Below the pieces are notes generated by a model that saw nothing but the letters and a program-made list of their open reading frames with translations, was not told the DNA's origin and ran no database searches. A stretch of DNA of 64,000 nt from TA-20 sp035935115 (GTDB taxonomy: Archaea; Thermoproteota; Nitrososphaeria; Nitrososphaerales; Nitrosopumilaceae): contig DASYXK010000005.1 in assembly GCA_035935115.1 (NCBI GenBank), forward strand, positions 124,001 through 188,000. The letters are read 5' to 3'. Numbering within the stretch: the stretch's first letter is position 1; every line of letters begins with the position of its first letter. The position numbers and the translations under genes were made by a program. Shown in pieces: positions 51,369 through 61,226 of this stretch.

Positions 51369-52823
51369 GTGAAAGCAGAAAAGATAGGTATCGAGATTCA
51401 GAGAATTGTGAAATGCCAGGTACTTTGGGATAAATATAGTCGTGATTTTTATTCTGTTGACGCCAGCTCATATCTTGTAAAACCACTGGTCGTTGTTTTC
51501 CCAAGAAATGAAAACGAGATTATCAAAATTCTAAGATTTGCATCAAAAAATAATATTCCAGTTACACCTCGTGGTGCTGGAACAGGCCTTGTTGGAAGTG
51601 CCCTAGGTAGAGGAATAATTCTTGATTTTAAACATTTTGATAAAATCAAGACATATCCAAATTATGTGCAAGTTGAATCAGGTGTACTCAAGGGAAATCT
51701 TGATAAAAAATTAGAAGAATGTGGCAAGTTTTTCGGACCAGATCCATCAGTGGGTCCATATTGCACAATTGGTGGCATGATTGCTACAAATGCAAGTGGC
51801 CGCCATTCGCTCAAGTATGGCAGTGTCATAGACAACTTGATTGGAGTTAGGATAATAACTTCAACTGGCAAGGCAGTCAATCTTCCATCAAAAGCACGAT
51901 TTAGTAATAAAATATTAAAAATGATAAATCATAATATTCAAAAAAAATTTCCTCATGTATCAAAAAATTCTTGCGGTTACAGACTGGATAAAATTACAAA
52001 AAAAACAGACTTTCAAAAAATTATTGCGGGCTCTGAAGGAACCTTGGGCATCATCACTTCTGCAAAGATAAAGATTTTACCATTACCAAAAAAGAAATTT
52101 CTAATCATATTATCTTATAGAAATTTAGAACATGCTGCAATTGATTCTGCAAAAATAGTCAAACTTGCACCTTCTGCGTTGGAGTTAATAGATAAGAACA
52201 TAATTGGACACATCAAGTTTGATTTTCCTGCAAATACAGGATGTCTGTTATTTGTAGAGTTTGATAGTAATATTGAAAAAAATAGGGCAAGTCTTGGTAA
52301 GATAATCATAGGTGCAAGAATCATCAAAACTCTGGCAAAAAAAGATGAAGTAAAAAAGTGGTGGAGTATAAGAAATTCAGCATTAGGGTTTAGCCTGAGA
52401 AATGTTACACCAAATCAAAGTTTGCCAACGTTAATTGAGGATGCGACAGTTTCTGTTGAGAAACTTGTTTTGCTTGTTGATATAATCAAAAAGATTTCAA
52501 AAAAATACAAACTGGATATAGTCACATATGGTCATGCTGGAAACGGTAACTTGCATATAAGACCAATAATCAGAAACAAAAACAAAAAACTAATGAAGAA
52601 AATCGCCACTGAGTTTTTTGCCAATGTAGTAGAAATTGGAGGAAGTATAACAGGCGAACATGGAGATGGTCTTGCTAGATCAGAGTTTGTAAAATTACAA
52701 TATGGAAATGATGTTTATTCTGTTTTCAAGAAAATAAAACAAGAGTTTGACCCAAAAAATATTCTAAACCCAGGTAAAATAATTACTACAAAAAGCACTA
52801 TGACAAAAAATCTCAAAATTTGA
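51369..52823 (+). CDS. FAD-linked oxidase, GlcD / D-lactate dehydrogenase type
   Basis: 484 aa from a GTG start. The FAD-binding PCMH domain shows VTPRGAGTGLVGSALGRGII and VGPYCTIGGMIATNASGRHS; the C-terminal cap has YGHAGNGNLHIRPI and GGSITGEHGDGLARS. Such enzymes oxidise 2-hydroxy acids such as glycolate or D-lactate. No iron-sulfur partner gene is adjacent. The exact substrate is not known. Confidence 0.88.
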   Translation: MKAEKIGIEIQRIVKCQVLWDKYSRDFYSVDASSYLVKPLVVVFPRNENEIIKILRFASKNNIPVTPRGAGTGLVGSALGRGIILDFKHFDKIKTYPNYVQVESGVLKGNLDKKLEECGKFFGPDPSVGPYCTIGGMIATNASGRHSLKYGSVIDNLIGVRIITSTGKAVNLPSKARFSNKILKMINHNIQKKFPHVSKNSCGYRLDKITKKTDFQKIIAGSEGTLGIITSAKIKILPLPKKKFLIILSYRNLEHAAIDSAKIVKLAPSALELIDKNIIGHIKFDFPANTGCLLFVEFDSNIEKNRASLGKIIIGARIIKTLAKKDEVKKWWSIRNSALGFSLRNVTPNQSLPTLIEDATVSVEKLVLLVDIIKKISKKYKLDIVTYGHAGNGNLHIRPIIRNKNKKLMKKIATEFFANVVEIGGSITGEHGDGLARSEFVKLQYGNDVYSVFKKIKQEFDPKNILNPGKIITTKSTMTKNLKI

Positions 52824-52831
52824 TTAGTGCA

Positions 52832-53158
52832 CTATTTTATTTTTGTTCCAAGCGGCACATCTTCACTTACTGTTAACCAGAATGGTTTATCGTTGACATC
52901 TGCAGCCAAAAGCATTGCGTTTGATTCAAATCCTGCAATCTTTCGTGGCTCTAAATTTGCGATAACAATCACGATCTTACCTACTAGAGATTCTGGTTGA
53001 TAATACTCTGCACCGCCAATTATTACTTCACGCTTTTCTTCTCCCAAATCTATAATTCCTTTTATTATCTTCGATTTTCCAAGTATTTTTTCTGTGCCCA
53101 GTATTTTGGCTATACGAATATCGAGTTTGGCAAAATCATCATATGTAATATTTGGCAC
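52832..53158 (-). CDS. MetG C-terminal-like tRNA-binding protein
   Basis: 108 aa. The OB fold of the tRNA-binding (EMAP/Arc1p-like) family: DDFAKLDIRIAKILG, GGAEYYQPESLVGKIVIVIA, LEPRKIAGFESNAMLLAA. In archaea this is often a stand-alone beta subunit of methionyl-tRNA synthetase. The gene is convergent with the GlcD-type gene. Confidence 0.9.
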   Translation of the reverse strand: MPNITYDDFAKLDIRIAKILGTEKILGKSKIIKGIIDLGEEKREVIIGGAEYYQPESLVGKIVIVIANLEPRKIAGFESNAMLLAADVNDKPFWLTVSEDVPLGTKIK

Positions 53159-53319
53159 ACCAAGGATAATTTTATCACATTAAAATTGATTTCGAAAATT
53201 AAGATGTATATTTTAGATCTCAAAAAACATACCAATTGCTTTCAAATTTTGTTAGTTCAACACGTGAATCATAAGTTAATTTTAATAACCATCAAAATCA
53301 AAAATAGTTAGAACATAAC

Positions 53320-54498
53320 ATGAGTATAGCACAAAAGGAACTTGTAACTGTACGCTCAAAATCTCTTTCAGTTATAGTACCCACATATAATGAATCTAAA
53401 AACATTGTTGGCATACTAGATTCTTTATGTAAACATCTACCTATTGGCACACATACCGAGATCATAGTAGTTGATGATAATTCACCGGATGGTACAGGAA
53501 ACATTGTTGAAGAATATGCAAAAAATTCTAAAAAAGAAAATTCCCAGTCCGTTCAAATCATCCATAGAAAAACAGAACGCGGTTTGAGTTCTGCAATTCT
53601 TACAGGCATCAAGCATGCCAAAGGAGATTCTGTTGTTGTCATGGATAGTGATTTCTCACATCCCCCACAAACAATTCCAAAAATGATAGAGGAGCTTCAA
53701 AAATCAGAGTGCGATATTGTAGTAGCATCAAGATATGTCAATGGTGGTTCTGTAAAAGGGTGGCCATTTAAACGAAAAATAATTAGCAAAGGAGCAACCA
53801 AAATTGCACGACATGGACTAGGAATAAAAATCAAGGATCCCATGTCCGGCTTTTTTGCATTCAAACGCAATATTATTAACAATATCAAGTTTGACGCCAT
53901 AGGATACAAAATACTTTTAGAAATACTTGTAAAAGCGCGTGGAGTCAAAGTTAAAGAAATTCCATACGAGTTCATAAATCGTAAAGAAGGTTCAAGTAAA
54001 CTTGATACATCTGTAGCTATTGATTATGCAAAATCATTGTGGAATCTTTATCGCTATGGTAAAAACATCAGTGAAAAAGAAAAACGAATCTCAGTACGCT
54101 TTCTTTCAAAGGCTGGACGATTCTATACTGTTGGCGCTTCAGGTCTACTGGTAAACTATCTAGTTTCTTTTCTTTTTGGAGTAGTGCTATCTAATTTATG
54201 GTACATTTATGCAACTATGATAGGAATTGTATTTTCTATGACATCAAACTTTATTTTAAACAAAGTGTGGACTTTTGAAGATAGAAACTTTGATCTTAAA
54301 AAAACTCTCAGACAATATGGATTATTTTTGGGTTTTAGTGGAATAGGTGCAATATTTCAGATTTTCATGATTTACGTTCTAGTAGAATCAAGACACTTGA
54401 ATTATTCTGTAGCACTCTTTGTAGCAGTCATCATAGCATCTGTAGGAAACTTCATCTTAAACAAGAAATGGACTTTCCAAGAAAAAGTTTGGAGTTAA
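53320..54498 (+). CDS. Dolichol-phosphate mannosyltransferase-like GT2 fused to GtrA domain
   Basis: 392 aa. The GT2 catalytic part (about 1-235) has SVIVPTYNESKNIVGILDSL, VVDDNSPDGTG and the DxD-type MDSDFSHPP. The C-terminal part (about 265-390) has four membrane helices typical of GtrA (FILNKVWTF appears twice, in variant form). It probably makes a lipid-linked sugar on the cytoplasmic face for N-glycosylation. Confidence 0.9.
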   Translation: MSIAQKELVTVRSKSLSVIVPTYNESKNIVGILDSLCKHLPIGTHTEIIVVDDNSPDGTGNIVEEYAKNSKKENSQSVQIIHRKTERGLSSAILTGIKHAKGDSVVVMDSDFSHPPQTIPKMIEELQKSECDIVVASRYVNGGSVKGWPFKRKIISKGATKIARHGLGIKIKDPMSGFFAFKRNIINNIKFDAIGYKILLEILVKARGVKVKEIPYEFINRKEGSSKLDTSVAIDYAKSLWNLYRYGKNISEKEKRISVRFLSKAGRFYTVGASGLLVNYLVSFLFGVVLSNLWYIYATMIGIVFSMTSNFILNKVWTFEDRNFDLKKTLRQYGLFLGFSGIGAIFQIFMIYVLVESRHLNYSVALFVAVIIASVGNFILNKKWTFQEKVWS

Positions 54499-54586
54499 TT
54501 TTATATTAACGAAACAAGTATCGACGCATTAAAAACACCAAAGTACCACTTTTTATGAAAATTAATCTTCTATAATTGTAACATTT

Positions 54587-56926
54587 TCAGCTCTCAGTAG
54601 GCTGAAGCTCTGAAATAGGTTTTTTCTTCCAACTAAATGATATTCCAAGTGCAATAAAGTAAATTATAATTCCTAACATCAGTGCCCAAGATGCACCGAC
54701 AAGTATAGCGATTGTAACTGATAGAACAGCACCAAGAGCCGAAAAGGCTCCATTTATTGCCCACATCCATGGCACGTATACGGGACTATGTGATTTTACT
54801 AGACGCATTCCTGTTGGCATTGGCATTCCCATCAAAAATCCAATTGGTGCAAGTAATCCCACTGCAATAACTGCTTTTAACTCAAGAGGCTGTGCTATTA
54901 CAGAATAAATCATTGGTGCCAAAGAAATCGCATAAAATATACCAAGAACTGCTATGCCAGATATTACAAAGACCAAATTCTTTGAATTGTTTTTCATTAT
55001 CCTTGAGCTAAATAGACTGCCGGCCCCACTTGACACGAGCAAAGTGAATAACAGTATTGCCAAAGTCGTTGTAGGATTACCAAGCAAAAGTATTAGTTTT
55101 TGCATAAGCGAAAGTTCAATCAAAATAAAACCCATTCCAAGAGAAGCAAAATATGGCACTATACTTACAAGGCGAAGTCCACTTTTTTCAGGTTTGGACT
55201 TTCTAAGCCATGCAAGTGGTACGACTAGAAACATACCAACTATTACAAGACTGCCGTACAGTAATCCTTCTAAGATTATGGGTAGTGGCTTCTCAAATGA
55301 CAAGAAGAATGGATTATCGTCAGTTACCGGATATACCTTTGTGGGAAACAGATCGTAAAATTGTTTGAGACTAATTTTGTCACTTAGAAGAGCAGAATAT
55401 GATTCGATGGCTGTCTGACCAGGAACCAAGATTGGTTTGTAACCTTTTTGGGCAAACGAATCAGAGAAGAACTTTATTTCATCAGCAGTAAAGGGAGCCT
55501 TTGAGAAGATCACCATCGTTACACTAGGATCCTTTTCATAAGAATTTGTTGTTACTATAATGAGATGCTGGGAGACTTCGGTTTGTGGTATACCATTTTT
55601 CTCAAGTAATTGCGTGAAAGTAGAAACAAACCTAGGAGAGTCAATTAACCATCTTACTGCCACAATTTTTCCCTTGTCTGTCAAGTGATCATAATACTGT
55701 TGAAATCCTTCCATAGTATACAGAAAATTTTCTGAAACACTCAGACCTCCTGAAGAGACCGAAGCCCAAGTGTCTACAAATGGAATGTAAATAATATCAT
55801 ATTTTTCTGTGGATCTGGTAACAAAACTCCTTCCTTCATCTATGTATGATCCGACATATTGATGATGGTATACATTTCCTGCTTTGTCTCCATAGCTTTC
55901 CACAGTATGATAAATTATTGGGTTGATCTCAACAGAAGTAACATCTTTGCTTCCACTTACTAGTGCGGCGACAACATCTCTTCCACCGCCGGAACCGATT
56001 ACCAGTATTTTTGGATTTTCCATCATTTTAAAAGGAAGGTATTGCATCCATCCTGAGAGGTCTTGCCTGCTTTGGAGGTCACCATCCCACGACATTATAT
56101 TCGTGCCGGCTCCTCCGTCAATGAAAATTTTTGCAACAAGACCACCGTCTCCACTTCCACCTTCTACAACATCAATTCTTGAAAATGAGTTCCATTGTGT
56201 TTTAACAATTTTTGAACCTGGATGCTCTCTTAGGTATATGGGAAGATCTTTTTGGACATAGGGATCTGTTTGTATAGCAAAAATTTGTGTACTATAATTA
56301 ATGAAAAGTAACGAGGCTGCAAAACCGACAAAAGCTAAACTCATTATGGTCTTTTTCTTTGCCTTTGAAATGACAGAAAAGATAGTAGCAGCTATTGCTG
56401 AAATCAACCCCACTGAGAGAGTTGTTTCTTCCCCCCCAAGTGTGGTTAAAAGCAAGACAACTATTAACGCACCTAATGAAGCTCCAATCAAATCTGCAGA
56501 ATACAATCTTCCAGACATGGCAGCAAATGCATTGAAAGCTGTTGATATGATAATTCCAACAAAAAAGAACGGCATGGCAAAAAGAAACATGAATAGTGGA
56601 AGATAGGTTATGTGTGAAGATAGGATATGCATTGTAAACAGTGCTATAGGAGTAAGGATAGTGATGCCTATCCCAGAAAAAACAGTCATGTCTCCTGCCC
56701 AATTCCCCTTGATCCTTTTGGTTCTAAACTGAACAAATAGTCCTGATGCTCCAAGTCCTAAGAGAGCTACAGAGACAGCAACAAAGGCAAAGTGGTACCA
56801 TATTGCAGCAGAAAATATTCTTGTGATTGCTATTTCAAGTACAAGACCAGATAAGGAGGTAAGAAAGATTCCTAAAAACAACAACCGACGATTAATGGAT
56901 ATGGGCGAAAGTCCTTCAATAGTCAT
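54587..56926 (-). CDS. Membrane-embedded spermidine-synthase-like protein
   Basis: 779 aa. About seven N-terminal and seven C-terminal membrane helices flank a soluble Rossmann domain (about 230-490) with ILVIGSGGGRDVVAALVSGS and the acidic VEINPIIY, as in polyamine synthases and related methyltransferases. Such fused proteins are often annotated as spermidine synthase, but the aminopropyl-transfer residues are not obvious here. Substrate is unknown. Confidence 0.75.
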   Translation of the reverse strand: MTIEGLSPISINRRLLFLGIFLTSLSGLVLEIAITRIFSAAIWYHFAFVAVSVALLGLGASGLFVQFRTKRIKGNWAGDMTVFSGIGITILTPIALFTMHILSSHITYLPLFMFLFAMPFFFVGIIISTAFNAFAAMSGRLYSADLIGASLGALIVVLLLTTLGGEETTLSVGLISAIAATIFSVISKAKKKTIMSLAFVGFAASLLFINYSTQIFAIQTDPYVQKDLPIYLREHPGSKIVKTQWNSFSRIDVVEGGSGDGGLVAKIFIDGGAGTNIMSWDGDLQSRQDLSGWMQYLPFKMMENPKILVIGSGGGRDVVAALVSGSKDVTSVEINPIIYHTVESYGDKAGNVYHHQYVGSYIDEGRSFVTRSTEKYDIIYIPFVDTWASVSSGGLSVSENFLYTMEGFQQYYDHLTDKGKIVAVRWLIDSPRFVSTFTQLLEKNGIPQTEVSQHLIIVTTNSYEKDPSVTMVIFSKAPFTADEIKFFSDSFAQKGYKPILVPGQTAIESYSALLSDKISLKQFYDLFPTKVYPVTDDNPFFLSFEKPLPIILEGLLYGSLVIVGMFLVVPLAWLRKSKPEKSGLRLVSIVPYFASLGMGFILIELSLMQKLILLLGNPTTTLAILLFTLLVSSGAGSLFSSRIMKNNSKNLVFVISGIAVLGIFYAISLAPMIYSVIAQPLELKAVIAVGLLAPIGFLMGMPMPTGMRLVKSHSPVYVPWMWAINGAFSALGAVLSVTIAILVGASWALMLGIIIYFIALGISFSWKKKPISELQPTES

Positions 56927-57019
56927 TATACAGAAAACGGCAATAATGACGTATAATATATGTTAATGAATCAAATTTTATGAGTATGAATTATTCTATG
57001 AATATGGATTATTCCATTC

Positions 57020-57169
57020 ATGATATTTCTTGCATCAATAGATGATGTACAATATTTTTACTGGATTCTCACATTACCTGCTTTTTGTATTGCAGTATGC
57101 AAAATGACAATAGATCTAACAAGGACTGCAAAAAAAAACAATATTTGTAGTAAGTGTAATTGGATGTAA
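57020..57169 (+). CDS. Possible 49-aa membrane protein
   Basis: An ATG frame beginning MIFLASIDDVQYFYWILTLP with one hydrophobic helix and a tail NNICSKCNWM. It sits in an otherwise empty stretch upstream of the SRPBCC gene. It is a possible small membrane protein; evidence is limited to the open frame and its hydrophobic pattern. Confidence 0.3.
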   Translation: MIFLASIDDVQYFYWILTLPAFCIAVCKMTIDLTRTAKKNNICSKCNWM

Positions 57170-57213
57170 TCAACAAATCAAGACTAATATGTAGACTAGC
57201 AAAAAAGTTGGAT

Positions 57214-57630
57214 ATGGTTCAGATACAAAGCTCTGTTGACATAAACGCACCACTTGATAAAGTTTGGAATATCATATCTGATCTTGATTCAGAGCCTAAA
57301 TTCTGGAAAGGTACAAAGGAAGTAAGAAACATATCAAAACAAGGCAATATCATCATACGCGAAGTCACAATTGCCTTCAAAGATTCCAAGTGCATGCAGA
57401 CTGTAACCCTATTTCCCAAAGAAAAAATTCAAGCAGAATTTACCAAGGGAGTCATAAATGGAACCAAGACAATAACTCTTACACCAAACGATGGCGCAGT
57501 TCACCTAGAAGCAGTTTGGGACATGAAACTCTCAGGAATGATGAGCATGTTTACAGGTATGGTAAAAAAGCACATCCAGAGCGGAACTGAGCAAGCACTA
57601 CAAAGCATAAAACAAGAAGCAGAGAAGTAA
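57214..57630 (+). CDS. SRPBCC (polyketide cyclase/START-like) protein
   Basis: 138 aa from ATG 57214 (MVQIQSSVDINAPLDKVWNI), the natural start of the fold; an upstream TTG (57160) adds 18 residues of poor fit. The pattern DINAPLDKVWNIISDLDSEP, FWKGTKEVRN and a C-terminal helix is that of the SRPBCC lipid/ligand-binding family. It lies 4 bp before the glycosyltransferase gene, so a joint role in lipid or isoprenoid modification is possible. Confidence 0.75.
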   Translation: MVQIQSSVDINAPLDKVWNIISDLDSEPKFWKGTKEVRNISKQGNIIIREVTIAFKDSKCMQTVTLFPKEKIQAEFTKGVINGTKTITLTPNDGAVHLEAVWDMKLSGMMSMFTGMVKKHIQSGTEQALQSIKQEAEK

Positions 57631-57634
57631 TCTC

Positions 57635-58843
57635 ATGGAAATTATCGTGGATGTTTTTAATTACATTCTAGCTGCCATCTTAGTTGGAGTTGCCATAACT
57701 TGGGTTCTATTGATAAAATCAATGTGGGTGTCATTTAGAGATTCGCCTTTTTTAGACAAGTTTGATGCAAGGTCCCATCCAAAACCAAAGGTATCAGTTA
57801 TCTTACCAGCAAGAAACGAGGAAGGGTTTATTGAAAAATGTCTTGCTTCACTTTTAGACCAAGACTATGAGAATTACGAGGTAATAGTAATTGATGACAG
57901 ATCAGAAGACAAAACTGCAGAAATAATTAAAAAAATGACAGAAAAAAACCCCAAAATTATTTATGTATTGGCAGAACCAAAACCCGAAAATTGGATGGGA
58001 AAAAATTGGGCTTGCTTTGAAGGTTTTAAAAAATCCACCGGTGAACTCTTGTTATTTACTGATGCCGATACTAAACATTCAAAAAACATTATTTCATTAT
58101 CAGTTTCACATCTTCTAAGTGATAACCTTGATGCACTCACTGTCATTCCAAAAATGATCTGTCTTGACAAGTGGACTAAAATCACACTACCAATGCTTTC
58201 AACTTTTTTGCATACTAGGTTTTCTGCAATTCGTGTAAACGATCCATCAAAAAAAACAGGTTACTTTTTTGGAAGCTTTTTCATAATAAAGAGAGAAACC
58301 TACGAAAGTGTTGGAACCCATGAAGGAGTAAAAGGAGAAATTGTCGAAGATGGCGCCCTTGGAAAAAAAGTAAAGGAATCAGGTCATAATATGAAAATGG
58401 TTCGCGGCGAACATCTCATCGAGGCAGTTTGGGCACGGGATTGGTCAACGCTTTGGCATGCCTTAAAGCGTCTCATGATCCCACTATATCTTCAAAATAA
58501 GAATATAGCAGTAGGAATTTTTGTAGCAGTTTTGTTTTTGCTCTTCATGCCATTTCCTATTTTGGCATATTCTGTAATCTTTGTAAATTTGTCTGAATCA
58601 TTTTCAGTGCTTTTTGTAGTCTCAATTATTACGGTTTTGCTTCTTTATATTGCAGCAATTGTAGAGGTAAAAAAAGGACTATCACTTGGTCTCAGACATG
58701 CAATACTTGGTCCTATAGGCAGTTTCATCATCGTCATAGGATTTGCAGCTGGGATTTTACAAGCAAAAAGCAACACTGCGGTAATGTGGAGGGGAAGAAC
58801 ATATTCAATGGTAGATCAGATCCAAAATTCGATAAGTTTGTAG
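57635..58843 (+). CDS. Membrane glycosyltransferase, family 2
   Basis: 402 aa. An N-terminal membrane helix (about 7-28) is followed by a GT2 domain: KVSVILPARNEEGFIEKCLA, VIDDRSEDKT, LLFTDADTKH (DxD) and GEIVEDGALGKKVKES. Three C-terminal helices complete it. It resembles glycosyltransferases that act on lipids or carotenoids. It forms an operon with the SRPBCC gene. Confidence 0.83.
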   Translation: MEIIVDVFNYILAAILVGVAITWVLLIKSMWVSFRDSPFLDKFDARSHPKPKVSVILPARNEEGFIEKCLASLLDQDYENYEVIVIDDRSEDKTAEIIKKMTEKNPKIIYVLAEPKPENWMGKNWACFEGFKKSTGELLLFTDADTKHSKNIISLSVSHLLSDNLDALTVIPKMICLDKWTKITLPMLSTFLHTRFSAIRVNDPSKKTGYFFGSFFIIKRETYESVGTHEGVKGEIVEDGALGKKVKESGHNMKMVRGEHLIEAVWARDWSTLWHALKRLMIPLYLQNKNIAVGIFVAVLFLLFMPFPILAYSVIFVNLSESFSVLFVVSIITVLLLYIAAIVEVKKGLSLGLRHAILGPIGSFIIVIGFAAGILQAKSNTAVMWRGRTYSMVDQIQNSISL

Positions 58844-58880
58844 AGCAAGGATTATAGATGAACCTTCTATACTTTTAGTC

Positions 58881-60017
58881 TTGGATAAAACAACTGCCGT
58901 TTTGAGCGGCATTTACGGCGGAATTGTAATATTGTTGGTCTTTGTTTTTTTTATTTCGCCACAAAAAACTGATGTGATGAATGGTTCTATGAATATAGAT
59001 TATTTTGATCAAATTTTATCTAAAAATTCCGAAATGTCTCTTGCTGATCTTTTTGCAAAATCTGACGATGGTGTAGTACAAGTAATTGTTCGCACGTCAA
59101 ATAATACATCAAGCGGTCGTGATCTTGGATCAGGAATCGTATATGATCTAAATGGTCACATCATAACAAATAATCACGTTGTTAAAAATGCCACAAAAAT
59201 TATAGTAACATTTCACCAAGGAGAATCATACCCAGCAACAATTGTAGGTACAGATCCATTTGCAGACTTGGCGGTCATCAAGGTAATTGCAGACCCGTCA
59301 GTTCTACATCCATTGACTCTAGGGGATTCATCAAAATTACGTATAGGAGAACCAGTAGCGGCTATAGGAAGTCCTTTTGGTCTTAGTGGTTCAGTTACAT
59401 CTGGAATTGTTAGTCAGGTAGGAAGGCTTTTGGAAACTCCAGATACTGCCTCATTTTCAATACCAGATGTGATTCAGACAGATACTGCAATAAATCCTGG
59501 GAACTCTGGTGGACCATTACTTGATATGCAAGGACGTGTAATAGGAATTAATACTGCTATACAATCAGGTACTGGTGAGTTTTCTGGCATTGGATTTGCA
59601 ATTCCATCAAATACAATTAAAAAAATTGTTCCTACACTTATTCAATATGGACATTTCAAGCACCCATGGATTGGAATATCTGGTATCAGTATTGACCCAG
59701 ACTTGTCGAACCTTCTTGGATTGCCAGTATCTAGTGGATTTATGATTCAAAATGTTGTAATGCAAAGTCCTGCAGGAAGGGCAGGTCTTCATGGTTTCAC
59801 CAATACAACTACTGTTGATGGTACAAAATACAAAGTTGGCGGGGACATAATCACAGGTATTGATAACAAGCCAGTACGAAAGCTTGAGGATATTTTAAAT
59901 TATTTGCAGGAAGAAAAATCTGTTGGCGATAAGATAACTTTGAAGATCCTTCGCAATGACCATACAAGCAACTTTGATTTGGTTCTAGAAGAAAGGCCTA
60001 ATCAAAGCCAACACTAG
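58881..60017 (+). CDS. HtrA/DegP-like membrane-anchored serine protease with PDZ domain
   Basis: 378 aa from a TTG start. An N-terminal membrane anchor (about 8-26) is followed by the protease domain with His99 (TNNHVV), Asp129 (FADLAVIK) and Ser209 (NPGNSGGPLL), then one PDZ domain (about 275-370; GGDIITGIDNKPVRKLEDIL). It probably degrades damaged proteins on the outer face of the membrane. Confidence 0.92.
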   Translation: MDKTTAVLSGIYGGIVILLVFVFFISPQKTDVMNGSMNIDYFDQILSKNSEMSLADLFAKSDDGVVQVIVRTSNNTSSGRDLGSGIVYDLNGHIITNNHVVKNATKIIVTFHQGESYPATIVGTDPFADLAVIKVIADPSVLHPLTLGDSSKLRIGEPVAAIGSPFGLSGSVTSGIVSQVGRLLETPDTASFSIPDVIQTDTAINPGNSGGPLLDMQGRVIGINTAIQSGTGEFSGIGFAIPSNTIKKIVPTLIQYGHFKHPWIGISGISIDPDLSNLLGLPVSSGFMIQNVVMQSPAGRAGLHGFTNTTTVDGTKYKVGGDIITGIDNKPVRKLEDILNYLQEEKSVGDKITLKILRNDHTSNFDLVLEERPNQSQH

Positions 60018-60056
60018 TACAAGAATAAATACCACTGCCATTAGCTAATTCAGCTA

Positions 60057-61226
60057 TTGAGCAAACTTACCTTAATTTCTGACGCATTAAACAGAATTAC
60101 TAATAATAAAGAAATTTCAAAAGAAGAAGCTTATCAAATTTTTGAGGAATCACAGCAAAACCCATTTGAACTTTACAAAACATCGCAGATTTTAAGAAAT
60201 AAATATAAAGGAACACGTGTCACATATTCAAGAAAAGTATTTTTCAATTTAATTAATCTCTGTAGAGACACATGTTCATATTGCACTTACAAATCAGAAC
60301 CAGGTCAATCAAAGGTTTCCATGATGTCAAAGCAGGATATACAAAACCTTGCAAAGCTTGGAAAAGATCATAAATGTACGGAAGCATTGTTTGTCACAGG
60401 GGAAAAACCAGAGCAAAAATACCAAGAAGCAAAAACATGGCTTAGAGAAAACGGTTTTGCAAGTACTGCCGAGTATTTGATTCATGCATCTGAGATTGCG
60501 CTCAGTGAAGGACTTTTTCCCCATACTAATGCCGGAAACCTTACAAAATCAGAAATGAATGAACTTAAAAAAACTAATGCGAGTCTTGGTCTGATGCTTG
60601 AAAATTCCAGCATACGCCTCTCAGAAAGTGGTATGCCACATGAATTCGCTCCAAGTAAACATCCCAAAGCAAGACTTCGAGTACTAAAAGATGCAGGAGA
60701 GCTTGGCATCCCAATTACTACAGGAATTTTGATTGGAATTGGTGAGACTGCCTTTGAGATAATTGATTCAATCTATGTCATAAAAGAGATTCATAAAAAA
60801 TATGGCCACATTCAAGAAATTATTTTGCAAAACTTTCAACCAAAATCAGATACTATGATGAAAGATGTTCCTTCTCCAGAAGAAAAGTATTTCAAAACAC
60901 TAGTTGCACTTGCCAGAGTAATTATGCCAGAAATGAACATCCAGATTCCACCAAACCTTTCTCCAAATTCCTATGCGAGTTTTCTATCTGTTGGAATCAA
61001 TGATTGGGGAGGAATTTCACCACTAACTCCTGATTATGTAAATCCCGAATTCTCTTGGCCCTCTATAGATATGGTTGCAAAAAATTCACTTAAAGCAAGA
61101 TTTGAGTTAAAAGCAAGACTTCCAGTTTATCCAGAGTTTTTTTCATTTGTACATCCAGATCTTAAATATAAAATATCAGAATGTACAGATTCCGAAGGAT
61201 TTGTGAAAATGGAGCATCAAAAATGA
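60057..61226 (+). CDS. cofG: Fo synthase subunit CofG (radical SAM)
   Basis: 389 aa from a TTG start. The radical SAM cluster CRDTCSYCTY (Cys-x3-Cys-x2-Cys) and TEYLIHASEIALSEGLFPHT-type sequence identify CofG, which with CofH makes the deazaflavin Fo from a tyrosine-derived precursor and the flavin pyrimidine. The stop codon overlaps the start of cofH (ATGA), so the subunits are co-translated. Confidence 0.93.
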   Translation: MSKLTLISDALNRITNNKEISKEEAYQIFEESQQNPFELYKTSQILRNKYKGTRVTYSRKVFFNLINLCRDTCSYCTYKSEPGQSKVSMMSKQDIQNLAKLGKDHKCTEALFVTGEKPEQKYQEAKTWLRENGFASTAEYLIHASEIALSEGLFPHTNAGNLTKSEMNELKKTNASLGLMLENSSIRLSESGMPHEFAPSKHPKARLRVLKDAGELGIPITTGILIGIGETAFEIIDSIYVIKEIHKKYGHIQEIILQNFQPKSDTMMKDVPSPEEKYFKTLVALARVIMPEMNIQIPPNLSPNSYASFLSVGINDWGGISPLTPDYVNPEFSWPSIDMVAKNSLKARFELKARLPVYPEFFSFVHPDLKYKISECTDSEGFVKMEHQK

